Origin: Akkermansiaceae bacterium | Lineage (GTDB): Bacteria; Verrucomicrobiota; Verrucomicrobiia; Verrucomicrobiales; Akkermansiaceae | Direction of reading: 5' to 3' | Length of the DNA stretch: 7,811 nucleotides | Assembly: GCA_029288115.1 (NCBI GenBank) | Contig: JARFPV010000456.1 | Coordinates: forward strand, 1 to 7,811 | Part shown: piece by piece, positions 1-6,501 of the stretch | Layout of the letters: each line of letters starts with the position of its first letter | Numbering within the stretch: position 1 is the first letter of the stretch | Translations under genes and position numbers: made by a program | The notes under the pieces: model-generated | What the model was told of the DNA's origin: nothing | What the model saw: only the letters and a program-made list of their open reading frames with translations | Database searches by the model: none

Positions 1-249
1 GACTACTACCGCGCCTCCAAGGATCACAACCGTGCTTCGATGCTCGCCGAAGTGGACAAGATGTGGGAAATCCCAGTGAACAATACACCCTCGTCGATTC
101 CCGTCGGCCCTGACCTCACTGGAAACGACTCGCTGGCACCGGATATCCGCGAGAAGCTTGCCGGCATCGTTGTGGACGTTATTTCGCTCGATAATGCCAG
201 CTTGGAAGAGGCTCTCGATTTCGTTCGTCTGCAAAGTAGGCAGGTTTAA
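1..249 (+). pseudogene. 5' fragment of broken type IV pilus-like secretin (N domain start), ended by in-frame TAA
   Basis: The frame is open from base 1, so this is the inside of a gene that begins upstream; the first ATG, at 40, is unlikely to be the true start. The 82 visible residues begin with a charged, probably helical stretch (DYYRASKDHNRASMLAEVD), followed by a Pro/Ser linker. The segment KLAGIVVDVISLDNASLEEALDFVRLQSR then follows, which has the strand-helix pattern of an STN/secretin N-terminal domain (hydrophobic strand, then 'xSLEEALDFVRxxS'). The TAA at 247-249 ends the frame in the middle of this domain. The same frame resumes with 'EKVGANVILNLGD', which looks like the domain's next strand. 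I therefore read this as the front of the same gene as 274-1794, split by a nonsense change or a sequencing error. Alone, this fragment would lack the whole secretin channel. Confidence 0.7.
247..249 (+). other. In-frame premature stop (TAA) inside the secretin gene
   Basis: Codons run ...AGT AGG CAG GTT TAA GAA ACA TAT GCT..., and the reading frame on both sides is identical (250 to 1794 is open). No net frameshift is needed. A single base change (for example to GAA, CAA or TAT) would restore a continuous gene. A pair of compensating indels is a less simple alternative, since another frame is also open across roughly 230-280. Confidence 0.8.
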
Positions 250-273
250 GAAACATATGCTGGATGTGAGAAA

Positions 274-1794
274 GTGGGTGCAAACGTCATACTCAATCTT
301 GGCGATCCCAACAATGACCGTGTCAAATTAATCCGCTCCTCAAGAGTGACCCTCAAGGCGCGTGCGCTGCCGCTCAATGTAATCCTCGATTACATCACCG
401 ACCAGACCCACACACAATGGAGCACCGATGGACTTAGCGTTCTGGTCACTCCACGCGGCAGCACTGATGGCACCTTGGTCTCCCGCAAGTTCCGTGTACC
501 GCCAAATTTCCTATCCTCAGCTGCGGTCAAAAAATCAGCCGATAACGACGACCCCTTTGGCGCTGACGACGATGATCAAGAGGGCAAAATTGCAAAGAAA
601 ATCAGCATCACTGATTTCCTGAAACAAAATGGAGTCAGCTTCCCGGAAGGCGCATCGGCAACCTACGCAGCATCTACCAACACCTTGCTCGTCAAAAATA
701 CCGCTGCCAATGTCGATATCGTTGACCAACTTGTTGCCATGGTCACTGAAGAGGAGCCCGTGATGGTCATCGTTAAAACCACCATCATGCGCGTCAGCGA
801 AGAAAGACTCAAGGAACTCAGCTTCGACTGGATTCTCAGCCCGTGGGCATTCGGCCCCAAAGGATTAAGCTTGGGCGGTGGCACGGTCGGTAATGGCACC
901 TCATTAGGCGCACTACCTGCCGCCCCACTCATATCACCAAACTCAGGACCTATCACCTCAGGAAACCGCAGCGGAAACGGTGCCTTCGCGGGTGACAATA
1001 TAGATAACCTCATCCGCACCGCAGAGACTGGCGTGCGTTTCAACGGTGCTGCTCGAGCACCAGGAATCCTCACAGTCACAGGCGTCTTTAATGGCGTGCA
1101 GGTCCAGATGATGATGCGCGGACTGAACAACAAAAAAGGCGTCGATGTGATGGTTAAACCCGCTACAATTGCACGCAGCGGCGAGCGTGCTAGAATCGAG
1201 ATTATCCGTGAGTTCATTTACCCGACAGAATACGAACCACCAGAACTCCCCAACAGCGTGGGAGTAGTTGATGATATTGGTGGTGGATTAGGTGCCGGTG
1301 GATTAAGCTCCATATTCCCTGTGACACCGGCGATGCCTACAGCCTTTGAAACGCGCAATGTAGGTGTCACTCTTGAAGTCGAACCCACCGTCGGGCCTAA
1401 GAAGCACTTCATCGAACTTTCACTCAAACCCGAGATGGTTGAGTTTGAAGGTTTTGTCAACTATGGCTCCACCATCCAAACTACTACTAGAGATGCAGCG
1501 GGCAACCTGATTCCTAGGGTCCTTGCCGCTAACGCCATCCTCATGCCTGTTTTTAAGGTTCTCCGTTTACAAAATACCACACTCACCATCCAGGATGGGG
1601 CTACAGTTGTACTTGGCGGCCTGATGACTAACCGCAAGGAAAAGGTTGAGGATAAAGTCCCTCTATTGGGCGACATCCCGCTGGCAGGCAGACTGTTCCG
1701 CTCAGAAGCCGACCGCACATTCCGTGAGGCTGTCATCGTCATGGTAACCGCCGAACTGGTCGATCCTACTGGCCAACCATGGCGTAACCGCTAA
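274..1794 (+). CDS. Type IV pilus-like outer-membrane secretin, Amuc_1098-like (C-terminal 506 residues of interrupted gene)
   Basis: This is the channel-forming part of a secretin, the ring in the outer membrane through which pilus or type II-secretion-like machines act. Residues about 1-60 complete the STN-like domain (VTLKARALPLNVILDYITDQT). Residues about 68-160 form a secretin N-type domain with an Asp-rich insertion (88-104). Residues about 161-497 are the secretin gate/barrel domain, with Gly/Ser-rich loops at about 197-241 and 327-346. The family signature VPLLGDIPLAGRLFR is at 462-476, preceded by DGATVVLGGLM and followed by a typical closing strand (EAVIVMVTAELVDP). GTG at 274 is only the first start codon after the TAA at 247; it is preceded by a loose GGATG/GAG, and the product would have no signal peptide. 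It is better seen as the continuation of the upstream fragment. The Amuc_1098 label comes from resemblance and expected gene order, not a search. The secretin identity is very secure; whether the gene is functional is uncertain. Confidence 0.88.
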   Translation: MGANVILNLGDPNNDRVKLIRSSRVTLKARALPLNVILDYITDQTHTQWSTDGLSVLVTPRGSTDGTLVSRKFRVPPNFLSSAAVKKSADNDDPFGADDDDQEGKIAKKISITDFLKQNGVSFPEGASATYAASTNTLLVKNTAANVDIVDQLVAMVTEEEPVMVIVKTTIMRVSEERLKELSFDWILSPWAFGPKGLSLGGGTVGNGTSLGALPAAPLISPNSGPITSGNRSGNGAFAGDNIDNLIRTAETGVRFNGAARAPGILTVTGVFNGVQVQMMMRGLNNKKGVDVMVKPATIARSGERARIEIIREFIYPTEYEPPELPNSVGVVDDIGGGLGAGGLSSIFPVTPAMPTAFETRNVGVTLEVEPTVGPKKHFIELSLKPEMVEFEGFVNYGSTIQTTTRDAAGNLIPRVLAANAILMPVFKVLRLQNTTLTIQDGATVVLGGLMTNRKEKVEDKVPLLGDIPLAGRLFRSEADRTFREAVIVMVTAELVDPTGQPWRNR

Positions 1795-1826
1795 AGCGTC
1801 AGCGGCCATTATTTTTGTTATTCTTT
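1788..1826 (+). terminator. Weak possible rho-independent terminator at the end of the secretin gene
   Basis: The inverted repeat CCGCT (1788-1792) / AGCGG (1801-1805) has an 8-base loop containing the end of the stop codon. It is followed after CCA by a T-rich run (TTATTTTTGTTATTCTTT, 1809-1826). The stem is only 5 bp and the T-run is interrupted and slightly distant, so this is tentative. Its position fits the end of a pilus operon and a separate transcription unit for the next gene. Confidence 0.25.
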
Positions 1827-1877
1827 ATATTTCGCATTTGCAGAACGCGAAGATACGCATAGCCTGAGCCCACACCT

Positions 1878-3428
1878 ATGGATTCTGACCGTTACAAACC
1901 CGCTGAGGGCTCCGAGCACTACACTCCGGATGAAATGATGGCTCGTCTGAAAAAGAGTGCCCGTCAGAAGCGCCAATCCGATCCCAAGGACGATGGCGAA
2001 CTGATCACACGTGATGACGGCACCCAGGTAGTCAAGGTTCGCCGCAGGAAACGACGCTCAAAACAACCAGCAAAAGAAAAAAAGAAGACCAACCCAAAAC
2101 TAAAATGGGCTATCCTTGGTTCGATGGCCTGCATCGCCATCCTGGTGGCTGCCAGCACAGTTTTCATCATCGCCAAATACAACAGCGCATCTTTTAAAAA
2201 TGAGACAGAGGCGAATGTCTCGAGCCTTTCAGGCGCAAGTCAGGTGGAGATCACCCAAATGCGAGTCACCCCGGTTTCAGGCAAGGCAAGGAAAGTCCAC
2301 CTCTTGTGGGACCAACACAGCTTCCTGGAATCTGGTGTTTTCCACCATCTCGACGCTGACATCCTCGCGACCAGCTTCGTTAGCAGTGAATGGACGGGTG
2401 AGGAAATCGTATCGAGCCAAGGCGAAGTGATCCTGAAGACCCCACTCACTTCTGCGGAGACTTCCAACGATCCGTTTGTATCTCCATACAAGTTTGGCAC
2501 CTACCGCTGTAACCAACTCAACCTGCACTTTGGCAGTGCCAAGGGAGCCCCCACAATTGCCGACATGGGGGCCTGGCTATGGAAACTGCCCGATGGCCGC
2601 TCACAAATCGTATTCAAGAACGGAAGATTGATGATGACTGGTTGGCCCGAACTTGTCATCTCTTCAGGCCTTACCACGCTAAATACGTCAGATATAGAAA
2701 TCGAAGCTCTACTCGAAGCAGGTGATACGCACAAAGGCGAGCTCACCATCAAGGGCCATATCAGAAAGGACATCAGCAAACCTGTCTCCCTGGACGTAAA
2801 AGCAAAAAACTACCCTATCCAAGAATTACTTGGCAAAGGGCTCGGTCGTCTTATCCGTGGTGAGATTTCCAGCGAAATGGGGTCACTGCAGTATCTTTAC
2901 GACAAACAACCCGAACAGGCACTGAGTTTCGTGATGCCGTTCAATTCAAGTGAAATTCAAATGAGGGAGCTGCCGATGTTCAGTGACCTAAAAAATCTCA
3001 CTGGAGACACTCAATATGTGAGACCTGTCTTCAACGTTTGCAACGGCACTCTCAAACGCACGAGCGATGGGGTGACTATCGATCATATCGATTTCAAAAG
3101 CACCAGCGTCATCACACTAAGTGGTAAAATCTCGGTACAAGCCGATGGCAGGATGTTCGGCGATCTGACTGTCGGGCTCCCAAGAAGGTTGTTTGACCCG
3201 GCTAACATTCCGTCTGGATTCATCGGCCCGAAGGATGGCCTATACACTGTGGCCGTCACCGTCAGCGGCACCATTCATAACCCTTACGACAATCTGAATG
3301 AAATCCTTAAATCGGGCAGCATGCGGCGCACCACCAAACCTACTCCAGTGCCCATACCTCCATCCTCACCGAATTCACCGCCGAATCCTGACGACAAGGA
3401 AAAGGAGTTTGAGGAGTTACTGAGGTAA
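1878..3428 (+). CDS. Membrane-anchored AsmA-like protein with basic cytoplasmic N-terminus (function unknown)
   Basis: A 516-residue protein that I cannot name. Residues 1-74 are hydrophilic and become strongly basic (VVKVRRRKRRSKQPAKEKKK, 51-70). One hydrophobic helix follows at about 77-99 (WAILGSMACIAILVAASTVFIIA). By the positive-inside rule the N-terminus is cytoplasmic and residues 101-516 are periplasmic. The periplasmic part is rich in beta-strands and ends with a segment resembling AsmA/DUF3971-type proteins: 'SVITLSGKISVQADGRMFGDLTVGL' (409-433) and 'YTVAVTVSGTIHNPYDNLNEILKSG' (456-480), the recurring 'xVSGTxxxP' closing pattern. The tail (about 485-516) is proline-rich then acidic (PVPIPPSSPNSPPNPDDKEKE). 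AsmA-like proteins generally handle lipids or outer-membrane assembly; applying that here is inference. ATG 1878 is the first start after an in-frame TAG at 1860 and lacks a Shine-Dalgarno motif. The gene lies 83 bases after the secretin and 79 before the next gene. Confidence 0.75.
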   Translation: MDSDRYKPAEGSEHYTPDEMMARLKKSARQKRQSDPKDDGELITRDDGTQVVKVRRRKRRSKQPAKEKKKTNPKLKWAILGSMACIAILVAASTVFIIAKYNSASFKNETEANVSSLSGASQVEITQMRVTPVSGKARKVHLLWDQHSFLESGVFHHLDADILATSFVSSEWTGEEIVSSQGEVILKTPLTSAETSNDPFVSPYKFGTYRCNQLNLHFGSAKGAPTIADMGAWLWKLPDGRSQIVFKNGRLMMTGWPELVISSGLTTLNTSDIEIEALLEAGDTHKGELTIKGHIRKDISKPVSLDVKAKNYPIQELLGKGLGRLIRGEISSEMGSLQYLYDKQPEQALSFVMPFNSSEIQMRELPMFSDLKNLTGDTQYVRPVFNVCNGTLKRTSDGVTIDHIDFKSTSVITLSGKISVQADGRMFGDLTVGLPRRLFDPANIPSGFIGPKDGLYTVAVTVSGTIHNPYDNLNEILKSGSMRRTTKPTPVPIPPSSPNSPPNPDDKEKEFEELLR

Positions 3429-3507
3429 GGTTCACATATCTGACCTGTATTTCTGGAAACTTTTCGGTTTCGTCAGCGGAATTATCGGTTAGCATAGGCA
3501 CCTGTTC

Positions 3508-5499
3508 ATGAAATTGCTCATCACAATACTCGCTGGCCTGAGTACCTTAACGCTCCCTCTTTTTGCTCAGGAAAAGGACAGCAATATCAAATCCCAACTG
3601 GCGATCAATTACCTGAAAAAAGTTGCTCAGGGGGAGCTTGATATTGCCAAGGACACAGCACTGTCTCCGAACTGCAGTATCTCTCGCAGAAAAAGCATTC
3701 GCGAGCATCTCAATCTATTACAATCGAACTATCTCCGTGAAAACGACACCTTCACGGTGGAGTCTGTAAAAGATGGCGATCAGTTTTCCGCGGTTCTCAT
3801 CCGGGCTGAAAACCCCTCCGCTCCGCTAAGCTCGCGCGTATTTTCAATCGCACTGATCCGAAAAAAAGACGGTTGGAAACCAGCCCCCCTACCTGACTCG
3901 TTTGCCAATACAGATTACGGTTACGATGAAGCTGTGGAAAATACGGTCAAGAACCTTGAGAAGTGGATGGCGACAGAAAAAATCAAACGTGAGACGGCTC
4001 ACCGGAATAAAGCAACCAACGAATTCCAGTCGGCTCTCGCTAAAATCGAGAAAGAATTAAACCCCACAAAACTCAATGCGCGCACAGCCGTCGAAAACTT
4101 CATCGAATTATGCCGCAGCAAGGACCTGATGAAAATTCTCGCTTCGATGGGAGCCGCCTCAGGCGCACTGCAGGAATCCCTGGAAGACACCATCAGCGTC
4201 GTATCAGGTGGGCTCGAAGTGGACGACCTGGAAAACGATTGGCAGGTTGTGACCAATCGATCCTCGGTCTACGAAGTGATGAATGTGGACGAAAAACGCA
4301 ACGAAGTCGCGGTGGGATTCTACAATCCGATGCTTCGCAGGCAGTCCAAGGTTCTCTACTTCCCAATTGTAAAAAAAGAGAACAAGACCTTTGTCCGTCT
4401 CTCTCCGATGTTGATGATCGCACTGCTCCCAGAAGACGAGCGCTGGCAACAACGCTGGCGCCACCGCCGCGAAGATGAGCGTAACCTTGTTGTCAAAATA
4501 CCCGCCACCATTCTCAAAAACACCAAAACCATACCTGCGGATTCTCCTGAGAAGCTCCTTGAGACTTTCCTCTCAATCGTCAAGGCAAACCAGTTCAAAG
4601 GAGCCATAGAATTGCTCCCAAGAAAAGGACATCACTTCGAAAAAGAAAAGGAACAGGCAATCGTACTGGCGAACCTTGCCACCCTCTGGCAGGGACTCAA
4701 TGGCGTCAAGTCATCTCCCGCCCCAAAAATCACCGTCGTCAAGGAGGAGTTACTGGCCCTCGCCCCTTTGCAATATGCACTACCCAACAATCCCGGAAGA
4801 TTCCAAACATGGAACCTATGGATGCTCAAAGGTGAACAGGGCTGGCATTTGGTTCCGCAGAACTCGATGAATACCATTGAGGATGAGGCACTCCAACTGA
4901 GCAAAAAAAAGCTGTTGGAACAATTAGTAAAGATGACTCAAAACCAACGCAAGGAACTCTCCCAGAAAATGCTCAGCCAGGTGCTTACAATAAAGCCAGC
5001 GAGCCTTGGTGAAGCCGTCAATGAGAGTGACGCCATCAAATTATTCAAACAATACCGCAATCACCTCCGTGGTGATGACAATCAGGCCGCACTCGGCTGC
5101 TGCGCAGTATTGGACGGCACTGACGACACTCGCACATTGAAAAACTTCAACTACGCCTTGCGTGGCGTGGATGACCACATCAAGGACGATAGGATACTCG
5201 GAGTAATTACCGCTGGAAAGTGGAGCGGCATCTCGGTGCGCACAGAATCGAAGCTCGCCGGCACCCACGATTACCCAGTTTACCTCTGCCTGAATACCAG
5301 CAAGGGCGCTCGGATACTTCTCGATATCGATCTCCGCCACCCATCTAACAAGGGCAGAAAATTACTCAACAAAAGCAATTGGGGAAAACTCAAGAATGCT
5401 GTCCCTGCGGAAACCCTGAAGCAAGTGGAAACCATCTTTGCGAAGCATGAGAAACTCGTCACCGCAGATAAGGATGCAGAAAAAAAACTTCACGAGTAA
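3508..5499 (+). CDS. Exported protein with four NTF2-like repeat units (function unknown)
   Basis: A 663-residue protein of no family I recognise. It begins with a clear Sec signal peptide (MKLLITILAGLSTLTLPLFA, probable cleavage after Ala20 before QEK), so it is periplasmic or secreted; no lipobox cysteine and no other membrane helix is evident. The mature protein seems to contain four diverged copies of one unit, at about 28-133, 187-306, 345-452 and 505-628. Each opens with a helix pair of the type 'A..(Y/F)L....A..D...A..L' (LAINYLKKVAQGELDIAKD; AVENFIELCRSKDLMKILA; LLETFLSIVKANQFKGAIELL; AIKLFKQYRNHLRGDDNQAAL). Units 1-3 close with a beta-strand pair such as IALIRKKDGWKPAPL, YFPIVKKENKTFVRLSPM or LWMLKGEQGWHLVP; unit 4 closes more loosely. 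This is the layout of NTF2-like/DUF4878-type domains, which bind ligands or mediate assembly. Charged linkers join them, including a very basic WRHRREDER patch near 317-325. ATG 3508 follows an in-frame TAG at 3490 and a weak AGG at 3496-3498. Confidence 0.78.
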   Translation: MKLLITILAGLSTLTLPLFAQEKDSNIKSQLAINYLKKVAQGELDIAKDTALSPNCSISRRKSIREHLNLLQSNYLRENDTFTVESVKDGDQFSAVLIRAENPSAPLSSRVFSIALIRKKDGWKPAPLPDSFANTDYGYDEAVENTVKNLEKWMATEKIKRETAHRNKATNEFQSALAKIEKELNPTKLNARTAVENFIELCRSKDLMKILASMGAASGALQESLEDTISVVSGGLEVDDLENDWQVVTNRSSVYEVMNVDEKRNEVAVGFYNPMLRRQSKVLYFPIVKKENKTFVRLSPMLMIALLPEDERWQQRWRHRREDERNLVVKIPATILKNTKTIPADSPEKLLETFLSIVKANQFKGAIELLPRKGHHFEKEKEQAIVLANLATLWQGLNGVKSSPAPKITVVKEELLALAPLQYALPNNPGRFQTWNLWMLKGEQGWHLVPQNSMNTIEDEALQLSKKKLLEQLVKMTQNQRKELSQKMLSQVLTIKPASLGEAVNESDAIKLFKQYRNHLRGDDNQAALGCCAVLDGTDDTRTLKNFNYALRGVDDHIKDDRILGVITAGKWSGISVRTESKLAGTHDYPVYLCLNTSKGARILLDIDLRHPSNKGRKLLNKSNWGKLKNAVPAETLKQVETIFAKHEKLVTADKDAEKKLHE

Positions 5500-5553
5500 T
5501 TGAATCAAGCTTCAATCCAACTCACTTAACGATCTCAATTCCCACCCTGCCGC

Positions 5554-6489
5554 ATGACCACCACGGAATCTGCCCAACACCTCGAACAAGCCGTCTCATC
5601 CATTATCAAGGGGCAGAAAAAAACAATCCGCAACATTCTGGCCTGCATGATCTCCGGAGGCCACGTTTTGTTAGAAGACAACCCTGGAACAGGAAAAACA
5701 ACACTCGCTAAAGCGATCGCCGGCTCCATTAGCGGCGCAGCGTTCAACCGTATCCAGTTTACTCCAGATTTATTACCCTCGGATATCCTGGGGGTATCCA
5801 TCCTCAACCAAAAATCCAGCGAGTTCAGCTTTCACCCCGGCCCTGTTTTCACGGATATCCTACTTGCGGATGAGATTAACCGCGCGTCACCACGCACGCA
5901 GAGTGCATTATTGGAATCCATGGCGGAGAGGCAAGCCACCATCGAGGGAACCTGCCATGATCTGGACGGATTGTTTTTTGTCATTGCCACACAAAACCCG
6001 GTTGAGTTCCGGGGCACTTACCCGCTCCCAGAAGCACAAATGGATCGTTTCACGATGCAATGCTCACTCGGATACGTCACAGCCGAACAAGAGGTGGATA
6101 TACTTGCCGCGCAAAATCAAGGGCACCCTCTAGAAACCCTGGAACCTGTGGTAACACTTGAGGATATCCATGCGCTGCAAGAGGCGGTTTCCGAAGTCCG
6201 GATTAGCGACGAGCTCCGCCGCTACATTGTTGACCTGAGCAATGCCACACGCAAAATTGATGAAGTTCAACTCAGCGCAAGCCCACGGGCCTCACTGTCG
6301 CTCATGAAGCTTTCACAAGCGCTTTCGCTATTCGAAGGACGTGAATTCGTGACTCCGGAAACCATCCAGGAACTTGCCCCGGATGTAATTGCCCATCGTC
6401 TGGTCATTACCCCTGAAGCTAAGTTCAACGGCATGACCGGCCGCGCTGTGGTCGAGAGTATTCTGGAAAACACGCCCGTTCCGGTGTAG
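5554..6489 (+). CDS. MoxR-family AAA+ ATPase
   Basis: A complete 311-residue MoxR ATPase, a cytoplasmic chaperone-like AAA+ protein of the helix-2-insert clade. It usually works with a vWA or DUF58 partner to mature or regulate envelope or enzyme complexes. Visible motifs are Walker A DNPGTGKTT (42-50, Lys48), the MoxR 'QFTPDLLPSDILG' segment (68-80), 'HPGPVFTDILLADEINRASPRTQSALLESMAERQ' with Walker B LLADE (103-107), sensor 1 ATQNP (145-149, Asn148), 'GTYPLPEAQMDRF' with the candidate arginine finger Arg165, and sensor 2 'SPRA' (243-246). Length and motif order are normal for the family and nothing essential is missing. The lid domain (about 200-311) includes the usual 'FVTPETIQELAPDVIAHRLV'. 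The gene lies 54 bases after the preceding gene with no visible Shine-Dalgarno motif. It ends 12 bases before the DUF58 gene, so the two are almost certainly co-transcribed. The identity is secure; the client is unknown. Confidence 0.96.
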   Translation: MTTTESAQHLEQAVSSIIKGQKKTIRNILACMISGGHVLLEDNPGTGKTTLAKAIAGSISGAAFNRIQFTPDLLPSDILGVSILNQKSSEFSFHPGPVFTDILLADEINRASPRTQSALLESMAERQATIEGTCHDLDGLFFVIATQNPVEFRGTYPLPEAQMDRFTMQCSLGYVTAEQEVDILAAQNQGHPLETLEPVVTLEDIHALQEAVSEVRISDELRRYIVDLSNATRKIDEVQLSASPRASLSLMKLSQALSLFEGREFVTPETIQELAPDVIAHRLVITPEAKFNGMTGRAVVESILENTPVPV

Positions 6490-6501
6490 TGTTAAAGAAC
6501 C

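Noticed and set aside
247..249. Recoding of TAA as a sense codon
   Set aside because: TAA terminates the secretin itself and the two following genes, and nothing near the site suggests a recoding element.
230..280. Two compensating frameshifts in place of a nonsense codon in the secretin
   Set aside because: One other frame is open here (FKKHMLDVRKW), but the original frame reads naturally up to and right after the TAA (SRQV*ETYAGCEKVGANVILN), so a single stop is the simpler reading. It is not excluded.
663..1217. 184-residue reading frame on the minus strand
   Set aside because: It lies wholly opposite the secretin gate domain. Its composition is Ser/Pro/Thr/Leu-rich, as expected for an antisense shadow, with no recognisable domain.
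4110..4478. 122-residue plus-strand reading frame inside the four-unit exported protein
   Set aside because: It is an out-of-frame overlap rich in Arg/Gly/Pro, and the exported protein's frame is continuous with its repeat pattern across it.
5500..5529. Possible terminator (TTGAA...TTCAA) and promoter (TTGAAT ... ACTTAA) before the MoxR gene
   Set aside because: The stem is only 5 AT-rich base pairs with no T-run after it, and the -10 match is poor; this is not enough to annotate.
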